DNA from: Polaromonas sp.
Lineage (GTDB): Bacteria > Pseudomonadota > Gammaproteobacteria > Burkholderiales > Burkholderiaceae_C
Direction: 5' to 3'
Length of the DNA stretch: 58,922 bases
Assembly (NCBI GenBank): GCA_030650875.1
Contig: JAUSDK010000199.1
Location: 1-58,922 of the forward strand
The translations under genes were made by a program, and so were the position numbers. The notes under the pieces were generated by a model, which saw only the letters and a program-made list of their open reading frames with translations, was not told where the DNA came from and did not search any database. Positions 32,161 to 41,049 of the stretch are shown here, one piece after another (within the stretch, counting starts at the first letter, position 1; each line of letters starts with the position of its first letter).

Positions 32161-32736
32161 ATGACAGGTCACCATCCCATCCCCATGCAGCGCGACCCCG
32201 CCGATGAAAACCCGGTAGACCTTGACGTGCCGCTGGCCGGCTTTTCGCAATGCCACGTTGGCATCTTGTCGCAGTTGAAGGCCTTTGAGCAACTGCCCGT
32301 GCTGCAGGCCGCCGCGGCGCAGGCCGTCACGGTGGCGCACCACACGCTGGATTTGTTCAAGTTCTCGGTCGACGGGCACCACGCCGATGAGGAAAACGAG
32401 TTGTTTCCGGCGGTACTGCGCAGTGCCACCCCGGGCCCCGAGGCCGAGCGCGTCCAGGTGCTGGTCGAGCGCCTGACGGCGGAGCATCGCAAGATCGAAT
32501 CGTGCTGGAAGAAACTGGCCCCTGCTGTCAAGGCCGCGGCCGAGTCCCTGCCCGGTGATCTTGATCCGGCGGCGGTGCACGACCTGGTGCAGCGCTACAC
32601 GGCGCACGCTCTGCTTGAAGAGCAGGAGTTCTTGCCGCTGGCGCAAACCATTTTGGCGCGCAATGGCAATCACCTGGACAAACTGGCGCAGTCCATGAAT
32701 TTGCGGCCTGCACCGCATGGGGTGCGGCCGGCCTAG
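32161..32736 (+). CDS. Hemerythrin-like diiron/oxygen-sensing protein
   Basis: The 191-residue cytoplasmic protein is a four-helix hemerythrin-like domain. Candidate iron ligands are His in FSQCHVGIL (near residue 29), HH in TVAHHTLD, HHADEENELFP (near residue 78), TAEHRKI (near residue 108) and YTAHALLEEQEFLP (near residue 144). Such proteins bind or sense oxygen or nitric oxide, or repair iron centres. An FNR-type promoter upstream fits a role at low oxygen. AAGG precedes the ATG. Confidence 0.88.
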   Translation: MTGHHPIPMQRDPADENPVDLDVPLAGFSQCHVGILSQLKAFEQLPVLQAAAAQAVTVAHHTLDLFKFSVDGHHADEENELFPAVLRSATPGPEAERVQVLVERLTAEHRKIESCWKKLAPAVKAAAESLPGDLDPAAVHDLVQRYTAHALLEEQEFLPLAQTILARNGNHLDKLAQSMNLRPAPHGVRPA

Positions 32737-32745
32737 CGCTGCGCT

Positions 32746-35700
32746 TCAGCCCTGCAACTGCCGCGCCAACAGCACCGCCACATGCACCGCTTCGCGCTGC
32801 GCGCCATCTTTGATCTGGTGGCGGCAACTGGTGCCGTCTGCCACCACGATGGCGCCCGGCTGCTTGCGCACGGCCGGCAGCAGGCTCAACTCGGCCATTT
32901 GCATGGACACGTCGTAGTGGCTGGCCTCGTAGCCAAAGCTGCCCGCCATGCCGCAGCAGCTCGATTCGATCAGTTCGGGCTGGGCGCCCGGAATTAGCTT
33001 GAGCACGTCGATGATCGGGCTCACCGCGCCAAAGGCTTTCTGGTGACAGTGGCCGTGCAGCAAGATGGGCTGGCTGGTCGGGGTGAGCCGGGCCTTTAGC
33101 GTTTCAAGCTTTCCGGCGGCCGCTTCTCTCGCCAAAAATTCTTCCAGCAGCAAGGCCTGCCCGCTGATGGTTTGCGCTGCGTCGCCTAAACCCATCACCA
33201 GCATTTCGTCGCGCATCGTCAGCAGGCAAGACGGCTCCAGCCCGACGATGGCGATGCCTTTTTCGGCAAACGGGAGCAGGGCGGCGACCAGCTCGCTGGC
33301 CTTGGCCTTGGCCTTGTCGACCATGCCGCTAGCCAGATAGGTGCGGCCGCAACACAGGCTTTTGCCATCTGCGACGGTTTTGCGCGCTATATGCACCGTG
33401 TAGCCGCCGGCTTGCAGTACTTTCAAGGCTGAACTGGCGTTGCCCGATTCAAAATAACCGTTGAAGGTGTCCACAAACAGCACCACCGGCTTGGCGGCCG
33501 CCAGCACTTCTTCGCGGCTGGCGCCCACAGCGCCTGAATTAAAGAAGGTCTGGGTTTTCCACTGCGGCAGTGTGCGCCTGGCGGAAAAGCCCGTCATTTT
33601 TTCGCTGAGCGCGGCTAGGCCGGGAATCTTGTCGCGCAGGTTGAGCAGCGGCGCCAGGCGGCTGGCCCAGTGGGCGTAGTCGGGCAGGCGAGCGACCAGC
33701 TTGTCTTTGAGCGTGTAGCCGTGCTTGCCCTTGTAGTGGTGCAAAAACTCCACCTTCATCTTGGCCATGTCCACGCCGGTCGGGCAGTCGCGCTTGCAGC
33801 CTTTGCAGCCCACACACAGTTCAAGTGCTTCCTGCACCGCGTCGCTGGTGAAGGCGTCTTCAGCCTGGATGCCTTCGAGCTGGCCTGACAAGGCCAGGCG
33901 CAGCGTGTTGGCGCGGCCGCGCGTCAGGTGCTTTTCGTCGCGCGTGACGCGGTAGCTGGGGCACATGGTGCCAGCGTCAAACTTGCGGCAGGTGCCGTTG
34001 TTGTTGCACATTTCCACGGCCTTGGCAAAGCCCTGGGCCGGGTCGCCGCCGCTGCCGGGCGTGCTGGTTTGCTCTGTCACCGGGTCGTTCTGCACGTTCC
34101 AGGCGCTCCAGTCGAGCGCGGTCTTGATCGGAATGACCTTGTAGCTGGGCGCAAAGCGCATCAGGCGCGTGTCGTCCATTTTGGGCGGGTTGACGATGCG
34201 CTGCGGGCAGAGCAGATTGAGCGGGTCCAGGTAATTCTTGATCTGCGCAAACGCGTCGTTGATTCGGGGGCCAAACTGCCATTCGATCCACTCGCCCCGG
34301 CACAGGCCATCGCCATGCTCGCCGCTGTAGGCGCCCTTGTAGTGGCGCACCAGTTCCGAGGCTTCTTCGGCAATCGCGCGCATTTTGTCCGCGCCCTGGC
34401 GGCGCATGTCCAGAATGGGCCGCACATGCAGCGTGCCGACTGACGCATGGGCATACCAGGTGCCCTTGCTGCCATGCTTACGAAACACCTGCGTCAGCGC
34501 GTCGGTGTATTCGGCCAGGTGCGCCAGCGGTACGGCGCAGTCCTCGATAAAGCTGACCGGCTTGCCGTCGCCCTTGAGGCTCATCATGATGTTCAGGCCC
34601 GCCTTGCGCACTTCCCACAGGTTTTTCTGCGGCGCGTCGTCGATCATTTCGACCACCGAGCCGGGCAAACCCAGCTCGCCCATCAGCTCCACCAATTGCT
34701 TGATCTTGGGCGTGAGTTCGGCCTTGGAGTTGCCCGAGAACTCCACCAGCAAGATCGCATCGGGCTGGCCGATCAGCGCGGTGCGCACCGTAGGCGCAAA
34801 CGCCGGGTTCTGCAGCGAGAGCTCGATCATCGTGCGGTCCACCAGCTCCACCGCCGTCAGCGTGCCGTCGCCGAGCCGTGCGATGTGCTGGGCCGAGTCC
34901 ATGGCCTGGAAAAACGTGGGGAAGTTCACCACGCCCAGCACCTTGGTGCGCGGCAGTTCTGCCAGCTGCAGCGTCAGCGACTTGGTCAGCCCCAGCGTGC
35001 CTTCGCTGCCAATCAGCAGGTGCGACAGGTTGACCGAGCCGTCGGTGGTGTAGGGCTTTTCGTTCTGGTTGTTGAAGATGTCCAGGTTGTAGCCCGCCAC
35101 CCGGCGCAGCACCTTGGGCCAGTGCGCCTGCATCTCGGGCAGCAACTGGTCGGACAGCGCCTTGACGTAATCGCCCAGCTGGCGCGCCGGGCCTGTGGCG
35201 TTGTCGTAACGGCCCAGTTCCAGCAGGCTGCCGTCCGAGCGCCAGGCGGTCGCGCCCAGCACGTTGTGCACCATGTTGCCGTAGGCAATGCTGCGGCTGC
35301 CGCACGAATTGTTGCCCGCCATGCCGCCCAGCGTGGCTTGTGCGCTGGTGGATACATCGACCGGAAACCACAGGCCGTGCGGTTTGAGCGCGGCATTGAG
35401 GTGGTCGAGAACGATGCCGGGTTCGACCACGGCGGTGCGCGCTTCGGCATCCACGGCCAGGATGTTGCGCACATGCTTTGAATAATCAATGACCAGGCCC
35501 GCGCCCACGGTCTGACCGCACTGGCTGGTGCCGCCGCCGCGCGCCACGACGGGCACCTGCAGGCTTCTAGCGATGTCCAGCGCCGTCTTGACATCGGCGG
35601 CTGTGCGCGGCACGAACACGCCGACCGGCGCGACCTGGTAGATGGACGCATCGGTCGCGTAGCGGCCCCGGTCGGCGCCTGAAAATAGCACTTCGCCTTG

Positions 35701-35820
35701 TGTTTCGGCCGCCAGCCCGGCGGCCAGCCGGCCGGCGACTTCGTTGCTGACGCGCGCCACGTCGTTGTAGGCATGGGCGGCGGCTTCACGGGTGATTTTC
35801 AGGGGCAAGGGAGCGTTCAT
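32746..35820 (-). CDS. FAD- and Fe-S-containing D-2-hydroxyacid dehydrogenase (YdiJ/D-lactate type)
   Basis: The 1024-residue protein fuses four parts. A PCMH FAD-binding domain has PVVARGGGTSQCGQTVG near residue 95. The FAD-oxidase C-terminal domain spans about 250-560. A ferredoxin-like domain has two cysteine clusters, CNNNGTCRKFDAGTMCPSY and CVGCKGCKRDCP (near 600-690). A pair of CCG cysteine-rich domains ends in SSCCGMAGSFGYE. It should oxidise a D-2-hydroxyacid (D-lactate, 2-hydroxyglutarate or glycolate) and pass electrons to the chain. The gene is followed in the opposite sense by the hemerythrin-like gene and lies 13 bp after the GntR gene on the same strand, which suggests a shared transcript. 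Confidence 0.9.
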   Translation of the reverse strand: MNAPLPLKITREAAAHAYNDVARVSNEVAGRLAAGLAAETQGEVLFSGADRGRYATDASIYQVAPVGVFVPRTAADVKTALDIARSLQVPVVARGGGTSQCGQTVGAGLVIDYSKHVRNILAVDAEARTAVVEPGIVLDHLNAALKPHGLWFPVDVSTSAQATLGGMAGNNSCGSRSIAYGNMVHNVLGATAWRSDGSLLELGRYDNATGPARQLGDYVKALSDQLLPEMQAHWPKVLRRVAGYNLDIFNNQNEKPYTTDGSVNLSHLLIGSEGTLGLTKSLTLQLAELPRTKVLGVVNFPTFFQAMDSAQHIARLGDGTLTAVELVDRTMIELSLQNPAFAPTVRTALIGQPDAILLVEFSGNSKAELTPKIKQLVELMGELGLPGSVVEMIDDAPQKNLWEVRKAGLNIMMSLKGDGKPVSFIEDCAVPLAHLAEYTDALTQVFRKHGSKGTWYAHASVGTLHVRPILDMRRQGADKMRAIAEEASELVRHYKGAYSGEHGDGLCRGEWIEWQFGPRINDAFAQIKNYLDPLNLLCPQRIVNPPKMDDTRLMRFAPSYKVIPIKTALDWSAWNVQNDPVTEQTSTPGSGGDPAQGFAKAVEMCNNNGTCRKFDAGTMCPSYRVTRDEKHLTRGRANTLRLALSGQLEGIQAEDAFTSDAVQEALELCVGCKGCKRDCPTGVDMAKMKVEFLHHYKGKHGYTLKDKLVARLPDYAHWASRLAPLLNLRDKIPGLAALSEKMTGFSARRTLPQWKTQTFFNSGAVGASREEVLAAAKPVVLFVDTFNGYFESGNASSALKVLQAGGYTVHIARKTVADGKSLCCGRTYLASGMVDKAKAKASELVAALLPFAEKGIAIVGLEPSCLLTMRDEMLVMGLGDAAQTISGQALLLEEFLAREAAAGKLETLKARLTPTSQPILLHGHCHQKAFGAVSPIIDVLKLIPGAQPELIESSCCGMAGSFGYEASHYDVSMQMAELSLLPAVRKQPGAIVVADGTSCRHQIKDGAQREAVHVAVLLARQLQG

Positions 35821-35833
35821 TTTTTCGGACTTT

Positions 35834-36529
35834 TCAGGCTTTTGAAGAAGGGTGGCTTGCTGCGCCGGCTTCGCGCAGTTGCTGGATCACGGTGTCCCGC
35901 TTGTGGGCCAGGTGCTGGGACATGACGGCGCGCATGGCCGCCGGGTCGCGCGCGCTCAGCGCGGCCACCATCTGCTCATGTTCCTTGACGGCATCGCGCC
36001 ACTTTTCCTCGTTCTGGTTGGAGCGAAAGCGCAGCGCTTGCAGGCGTGCATTGACCTGGTTGTAGGTGGCCATCAGCACCGGGTTTTTGGCGGCGGCGTT
36101 GATGGCGCTGTGAATCGCCGCGTTCAGCCGGTAGTAAGCGGGCAGGTCGCGGCGGGTGTAGGCGGCCAGCATTTCAAAGTGCATGGCCTTGATTTCGCTC
36201 AGTTCGGCGTCCGTGATGCGCTGGGCTGCCAGCTCGCCCGACTGGGCTTCCAGCCCGGCCATCACTTCAAAGGTGTTGAGCACATCGGCTTCGCTCAACT
36301 CGACGGCAATCGCGCCCCGGTTGGGCAGCAGCTCCACCAGTCCTTCGGCGGCCAGCATCTTGATGGCTTCGCGCAGCGGCGTGCGGGAGACATTGAGGAC
36401 CTCGCTGAGTTCGCGTTCATTGAGCTTGGCGCCGGGCGCAATGCGGTTTTCAACCAGCATCTGGCGCAGGCGGTGCGCCACCTGCTCGTGCAGGGCGGCG
36501 CGGGGAATGGGAATAATTTCTGCGGACAT
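35834..36529 (-). CDS. GntR/FadR-family (FCD) transcriptional regulator
   Basis: The 231-residue regulator has an N-terminal winged helix (HEQVAHRLRQMLVENRIAPGAKLNERELSEVL in outline; recognition helix around VSRTPLREAIKML) and an FCD effector domain. Metal/ligand residues in that domain are Asp/His in YRLNAAIHSAI and the late HEQMVAALSARD and SQHLAHK. FCD regulators usually bind a carboxylic acid that is the pathway substrate. It is divergent from the aminotransferase gene, and duplicated operator-like sites lie between them. ATG 36529 is chosen over a TTG seven codons upstream. Confidence 0.92.
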   Translation of the reverse strand: MSAEIIPIPRAALHEQVAHRLRQMLVENRIAPGAKLNERELSEVLNVSRTPLREAIKMLAAEGLVELLPNRGAIAVELSEADVLNTFEVMAGLEAQSGELAAQRITDAELSEIKAMHFEMLAAYTRRDLPAYYRLNAAIHSAINAAAKNPVLMATYNQVNARLQALRFRSNQNEEKWRDAVKEHEQMVAALSARDPAAMRAVMSQHLAHKRDTVIQQLREAGAASHPSSKA

Positions 36530-36533
36530 GCTT

Positions 36534-36553
36534 ATGAATTTTGTATGCAAAAA
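36534..36553. promoter_or_regulatory. Operator-like repeat 1 in the GntR control region
   Basis: ATGAATTTTGTATGCAAAAA is an exact 20-bp direct repeat of 36608-36627. Its core TTGTATGCAA is a near palindrome of the TTGTATACAA kind bound by FCD-type GntR regulators. A third partial site, TTTTGTATCAAAT, lies at 36556-36568. Confidence 0.65.
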
Positions 36554-36607
36554 GATTTTGTATCAAATCAATCGTAAACCCTAGTTATGAGTAATTATCG
36601 TTGACAA

Positions 36608-36627
36608 ATGAATTTTGTATGCAAAAA
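36608..36627. promoter_or_regulatory. Operator-like repeat 2 in the GntR control region
   Basis: This is the second exact copy of the 20-bp site, 74 bp from the first and 31 bp before the aminotransferase ATG. Binding here would cover the promoter or early transcribed region of the catabolic genes. Confidence 0.65.
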
Positions 36628-36657
36628 ATAGCGAATTACTTCAGGAGTATTTGCTAC

Positions 36658-37878
36658 ATGTTGACGCTAGACTTTCACCCCACCGGCCGCCATTTTTTGC
36701 AAATCCCAGGCCCGTCGCCGGTGCCGGACCGCGTTCTGCGGGCCATGAGCCTGCCCACCATTGACCACCGTGGCCCCGAGTTCGCCGCGCTGGGCGTGAA
36801 GGTGCTGGCCGATGTCAAAAAAATCTTTCAGACCCAACAACCGGTCATTATTTATCCCGCTTCTGGCACGGGCGCCTGGGAGGCCGCGCTCGTCAACACC
36901 CTGAGCCCGGGCGACCAGGTGCTGATGTACGAGACCGGCCACTTTGCCGCGCTGTGGCAAAAGCTGGCCGCCCGGCTGGGGCTCAAAACCGAGGTCATGA
37001 GCCGCCCCGGCCCCGAGGTGTGGCGCCACGGCGTTGATGCGGCTCAGATCGAGGCGCGGCTGAAAGCCGACACCCAGCACGCCATCAAGGCGGTGTGCGT
37101 GGTGCACAACGAAACCTCCACTGGGGTGACCAGTAATATTGCGGCGGTACGCAAGGCGATGGATGCCGCCAAACACCCGGCGCTGCTGCTGGTGGACACC
37201 ATTTCGGGCCTGGCGTCGGCCGACTACCGGCATGACGAATGGGGCGTCGACGTGAGCATCAGCGGTTCGCAAAAAGGCCTGATGCTGCCGCCCGGCATCA
37301 GCTTCAACGCGGTGTCCGCCAAGGCCCTGGAAGCCAGCAAAAAAGCGACGCTGCCCAAGGCTTTCTGGGCCTGGGACGAAATCATCGAGATGAACAAAAC
37401 CGGTTACTGGCCGTCCACGCCCAACACCAACTTGCTGTACGCGCTGAGCGAAGCCTGCGACATGCTGCTGGCCCATGGGCTGGAGGCGGTGTTTGCCCGC
37501 CACCAGCGCTGGGCCGTGGGCGTGCGCGCCGCCGTCAAGGCCTGGGGCTTGCAGATCCAGTGCGCCGACACGGCCCTGTATTCGCCGGTGCTGACCGGTG
37601 TGATGATGCCCGCCGGCATTGACGCCGACGTGGTGCGCAAGATTATTTACGAGCGCTTTGACTGCTCGCTCGGCACCGGGCTGGGCAAGGTCAAGGGAAA
37701 AATGTTCCGCATCGGCCACCTGGGCGACTGCAACGACCTGACGCTGATGGCGGCGCTGAGCGGCTGCGAGATGGGCCTGAAGCTGGCGGGCGTGAAGCTC
37801 GCAGGCTCGGGCGTGCAAGCCGCGATGGACCACTTTTCCAGCCATGCGGCCGTCGTGCCGGCGCGCAAGGCGGCTTGA
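36658..37878 (+). CDS. Serine-glyoxylate / alanine-glyoxylate type aminotransferase (class V)
   Basis: The 406-residue PLP enzyme starts with the family hallmark LQIPGPSPVPDRVLRAMS. It has SGTGAWEAAL for cofactor phosphate, VVHNETSTGVT, the Asp of LLVDTISGLAS, and the Schiff-base Lys in SGSQKGLMLPPG (near residue 207). It should transfer the amino group of serine or alanine to glyoxylate. AGGAG ten bases upstream supports ATG 36658; the longer frame runs through the operator. It heads the operon-like run to 41039. Confidence 0.9.
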   Translation: MLTLDFHPTGRHFLQIPGPSPVPDRVLRAMSLPTIDHRGPEFAALGVKVLADVKKIFQTQQPVIIYPASGTGAWEAALVNTLSPGDQVLMYETGHFAALWQKLAARLGLKTEVMSRPGPEVWRHGVDAAQIEARLKADTQHAIKAVCVVHNETSTGVTSNIAAVRKAMDAAKHPALLLVDTISGLASADYRHDEWGVDVSISGSQKGLMLPPGISFNAVSAKALEASKKATLPKAFWAWDEIIEMNKTGYWPSTPNTNLLYALSEACDMLLAHGLEAVFARHQRWAVGVRAAVKAWGLQIQCADTALYSPVLTGVMMPAGIDADVVRKIIYERFDCSLGTGLGKVKGKMFRIGHLGDCNDLTLMAALSGCEMGLKLAGVKLAGSGVQAAMDHFSSHAAVVPARKAA

Positions 37879-37895
37879 AGCGGCTTCAGGTACTT

Positions 37896-37965
37896 TGATT
37901 TTTTGCTATTGAGTTGGTAGCTAACCATGCCGATAGAGCATGGGCTAGAGGTTGATTTTATTAAC
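37896..37965 (+). repeat. AT-rich dispersed repeat, copy d
   Basis: TTTTGCTATTGAGTTGGTAG is followed by CTAACCATGCCGATAGAGCATGG with an internal stem, then GCTAGAGGTTGATTTTAT. This is the most complete copy of the family in the window, sitting in the gap between the aminotransferase and the Bug protein genes. Confidence 0.6.
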
Positions 37966-37981
37966 ATCAGGAGACAAAACC

Positions 37982-38956
37982 ATGCAACGCAGAACCTTCA
38001 TCAGCGCCTCCGGCGCCGCAGCCGCCACCCTTGCCGCTCCCAGCCTGTGGGCGCAGGCATTGCCCACCAATCCGATCCGCATCATTGTCGGTTTTGCGCC
38101 GGGCGGCGGCACTGACATCCTGGCCCGCGTGATCGGCCAGAAGCTCGGTGAGATGTGGAAGACGCAGGTCATCGTCGAGAACAAGGCGGGCGCCTCGGGC
38201 ACCATCGCCGCCGACTACGTGGCCAAGCAACCCGGTGACGGCACCACGCTGCTGATGGCCCACATCAACAGCCAGGCGATCACACCTGCCCTGCAGAAGG
38301 TGAACTACGACGCGGCGAAGGACTTCCAGCCGGTGGTGCTGGTCGGCGTCACGCCCAACCTGCTGATCTGCAACGAAAACCAGCCCGCCAAGACCGTCAA
38401 GGACCTGGTCGAGCTGTGCCGCGCCAACCCCGGCAAGATCAGCTTCGGCTCGGCCGGCACCGGCAGCGCGCAACACCTGGCGCTGGAGATGTTCATGCTG
38501 GCCGCCAATGTCAAGGCGATCCACGTGCCGTACAAGGGCTCGGGCCCCATGCTCACCGACCTGATAGGCGGCACGATCCAGTACAGCTTCGACACCATGA
38601 CGGCGGCCACGCCCCATGTGAAAAGCGGCAAGGCGATTGCCCTTGCGCAGACACGCCTGCAGCGCGTGCCCGCCTACGCCAACGTGCCAACCATGGCCGA
38701 GTCGGGCTTCCCCGGCTTCGAGGCCACCACCTGGTACGGGCTGGCCGGACCTGCAAAGATGCCGCTGGCCCTGGCCAAACGCATGAACGAAGACGTCAAC
38801 AAGGTCATGCTGATGCCTGACGTGATGGAAAAGCTGGCCGCCTCGGGCGCCCAGGATGGCGGTGGCTCGACCGAGAAGTTCGGCGACTTCATGCGCGCCG
38901 AGCAGATCAAGTGGGCCAAGATCATCAAGGACGGCGGCGTCAAGGCTGATGCTTGA
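37982..38956 (+). CDS. Bug/TctC-family periplasmic solute-binding protein
   Basis: The 324-residue precursor begins with a twin-arginine-like/Sec signal (MQRRTFISASGAAAATLAAPSLWAQ). The Bug fold follows, with IRIIVGFAPGGGTDILAR at the ligand-binding lobe and the helix-capping GKISFGSAGTGSAQHLA. Bug proteins bind small carboxylates for tripartite tricarboxylate transporters or as orphan sensors; no tctA/tctB genes are present here. CAGGAG is well placed for the ATG at 37982. The ligand is probably the substrate of the neighbouring CoA-transferase, by context. Confidence 0.92.
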   Translation: MQRRTFISASGAAAATLAAPSLWAQALPTNPIRIIVGFAPGGGTDILARVIGQKLGEMWKTQVIVENKAGASGTIAADYVAKQPGDGTTLLMAHINSQAITPALQKVNYDAAKDFQPVVLVGVTPNLLICNENQPAKTVKDLVELCRANPGKISFGSAGTGSAQHLALEMFMLAANVKAIHVPYKGSGPMLTDLIGGTIQYSFDTMTAATPHVKSGKAIALAQTRLQRVPAYANVPTMAESGFPGFEATTWYGLAGPAKMPLALAKRMNEDVNKVMLMPDVMEKLAASGAQDGGGSTEKFGDFMRAEQIKWAKIIKDGGVKADA

Positions 38957-38998
38957 ACCACCCCGAAGTGCCATGACCGCCCGGTACCCCGCCAGAGG

Positions 38999-39019
38999 CG
39001 CCGGCCCTTCGGGCCGGCG
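38999..39019. other. Perfect GC stem-loop between the Bug and CoA-transferase genes
   Basis: CGCCGGCCC-TTC-GGGCCGGCG is a 9-bp perfect stem with a three-base loop. There is no T tract on either side, so it is not a standard terminator; it may stabilise or punctuate the polycistronic mRNA. Confidence 0.6.
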
Positions 39020-39066
39020 AAGCCGGATCCGCGCTGATCTTGGAACTATGAAAGACAAAGACATCA

Positions 39067-40266
39067 ATGAAAAAACTTCCACTTGACGGTGTGCGCGTGC
39101 TGGACATCAGCCAGGTCATGGCGGGGCCCTACGCCTGCATGCTGCTGGCCGACATGGGCGCCGACGTGATAAAGATCGAGCCGCCAGGCACCGGCGACCA
39201 GACGCGAGGCGCCATGGGCTTCAAGATGAAGGGGCCCGACAGCCTGGGCTTTTTGAACATGAACCGCAACAAGCGCAGCGTCGCGCTCAACCTCAAGTCC
39301 GAGGCCGGCCGCAAGGTGCTGCTGCAGCTGGCCAAAGACGCCGACATCCTGATCGAAAACTACCGGCCCGGCGCGATGAAGCGCCTGGGCCTGGGCTACG
39401 AGGACATCAAGGCCGTCAACCCGCGCCTGGTTTACACCAGCATTTCCGGCTTCGGCCAGACGGGGCCCTGGGCTGACCGCCCCGGCTTCGATTTGATGGC
39501 GCAGGCCATGTCCGGCGTGATGAGCGTGACCGGCTATCCGGGCGGCCCGCCGGTCAAGGCCGGGGTGCCGGTGGCCGACATTGGCTGCGCGCTGTTTGCG
39601 ATCTACGGCACCTTGTCGGCCTACATCGGCGCCAAGGCCAGCGGCGAGGGCCAGTACATCGACGCGGCGCTGTTCGACTCGGCCATGGCTTTTTCGGTCT
39701 GGGACATTTGCGACTACTGGGGCACGGGCAAGCCGCCCGAGCCGCTGGGCACTTCCAACAAGATGACCGCGCCTTACCAGGCCATGGCCGCGTCTGATGG
39801 CTACTTCGTGATGGGGGCCAACAACCAGAAGCTGTGGCACTTGCTCTGCACCGTGATGGACCGCAAGGAATTGCTGGACGACGCGCGCTTTGGCACGATT
39901 TCGCTGCGCCTGGCCAACCGCGCCGCACTGGAAGACGAACTGGAACGCACGTTCCGGCTGCATCCCAAGGACGACTGGGTCAAGCTGCTGCTCGCGTCCG
40001 GCATCCCGGCGGGCCCGATCCTGACTTATCCGGAGGCCTTTGAGGGCGAGCACGGGCGCGCGCGCCAGATGCGCATGGAAATTGACCACCCGATCGAGGG
40101 CAAGGTGCCCAACATCGGCTTTCCGGTGAAATTGTCCGGCACGCCGCAGCAGGTGCGCCGCCATCCGCCGCTGCTGGGCGAGCACACGGCCGAGGTGCTG
40201 ACCGAGCTGGGCCTGAGCCCGCACGAGCAGGCTGAACTGGAGGCGCAGGGCGCGTTTGCAGCATGA
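39067..40266 (+). CDS. CaiB/BaiF family (class III) CoA-transferase
   Basis: The 399-residue protein has the interlocked-dimer CoA-transferase fold: LPLDGVRVLDISQVMAGPYA (start), DVIKIEPPGTGDQTR, NKRSVALNLKSEAGR, YTSISGFGQTGPW, and the catalytic Asp in GVPVADIGCALFAIYG (near residue 175). It moves CoA from a donor thioester to a carboxylic acid. Its stop overlaps the crotonase ATG by ATGA, so the two products probably act in sequence. The acid is unknown; the upstream Bug protein may import it. Confidence 0.92.
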   Translation: MKKLPLDGVRVLDISQVMAGPYACMLLADMGADVIKIEPPGTGDQTRGAMGFKMKGPDSLGFLNMNRNKRSVALNLKSEAGRKVLLQLAKDADILIENYRPGAMKRLGLGYEDIKAVNPRLVYTSISGFGQTGPWADRPGFDLMAQAMSGVMSVTGYPGGPPVKAGVPVADIGCALFAIYGTLSAYIGAKASGEGQYIDAALFDSAMAFSVWDICDYWGTGKPPEPLGTSNKMTAPYQAMAASDGYFVMGANNQKLWHLLCTVMDRKELLDDARFGTISLRLANRAALEDELERTFRLHPKDDWVKLLLASGIPAGPILTYPEAFEGEHGRARQMRMEIDHPIEGKVPNIGFPVKLSGTPQQVRRHPPLLGEHTAEVLTELGLSPHEQAELEAQGAFAA

Positions 40267-41039
40267 GCCAAGGCACGGTTCACCTGGCTATCCAGGGCGG
40301 CGTGGCGTCGGTCACGTTTGACCGCCCGCAGGCGCGCAACGCCATGACCTGGGCCATGTACGAGCGGCTTGGCCAGATTTGCGGGGAATTGCAGGCCAAT
40401 CGGGCGGTCCGCGTGGTCACGTTTCGCGGCGCGGGCGGCGAAGCCTTCGTGGCCGGCACCGACATCGAACAGTTCACTTCGTTTGGAAGCGGCGAGGACG
40501 GCGTGGCTTACGAGCAGCAGATCGACCAGTGCATCCAGAAGCTCGAATCGCTGCCCATGCCGACCGTGGCCGTGATAGCAGGCTGGGCGATTGGCGGTGG
40601 CCTGGCGATTGCCACGGCCTGCGATTTCCGGCTGGCCACGCCAGCCTCGCGCTTTGGCGTGCCGATTGCGCGGACGCTGGGCAACTGCCTGTCGGTGGCC
40701 AACCTGGCGCGGCTGAGCGCCGTGTTCGGCCTGCCGCGCGTCAAGCGCATGCTGATGCTGGCGGAAACGCTGGCCGCCGACGAAGCGCTGGACTGCGGTT
40801 TTTTGCTGCAGCTCAGCGAACCTGGGGAAATAGATTCAACGCTGGCGTCATTGTGCGAACGCCTGGCCGCGCTGGCACCCGTGACGCAACGCGTGACCAA
40901 GGAAGGCCTGCGCCGGCTGGTCAGCCGGAACTTGCCGGCGGACGAGGACTTGATACGCTGCTGCTACGGCAGCGACGACTTTCGGGAGGGCGTGCAGGCT
41001 TTCGTAGGCAAGCGGCGCCCGGTCTGGAAAGGCGTGTAG
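40263..41039 (+). CDS. Enoyl-CoA hydratase/isomerase (crotonase) family protein
   Basis: The 258-residue protein has the crotonase fold with the oxyanion-hole segments RGAGGEAFVAGTDIEQF (near residue 60) and GWAIGGGLAIATACDFRLAT (near residue 107). The usual hydratase Glu in the following helix is not evident (SRFGVPIARTLGNCLSVA), so it may be an isomerase, lyase or hydrolase rather than a hydratase. It is the last gene of the run from 36658 and is convergent with nth. Confidence 0.88.
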   Translation: MSQGTVHLAIQGGVASVTFDRPQARNAMTWAMYERLGQICGELQANRAVRVVTFRGAGGEAFVAGTDIEQFTSFGSGEDGVAYEQQIDQCIQKLESLPMPTVAVIAGWAIGGGLAIATACDFRLATPASRFGVPIARTLGNCLSVANLARLSAVFGLPRVKRMLMLAETLAADEALDCGFLLQLSEPGEIDSTLASLCERLAALAPVTQRVTKEGLRRLVSRNLPADEDLIRCCYGSDDFREGVQAFVGKRRPVWKGV

Positions 41040-41049
41040 CGCAAGCCGG

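Noticed and set aside
38999-39019. The GC stem-loop as an intrinsic terminator
   Set aside because: No T tract follows on either strand and the flanking genes look co-transcribed; it is kept only as a stem-loop.
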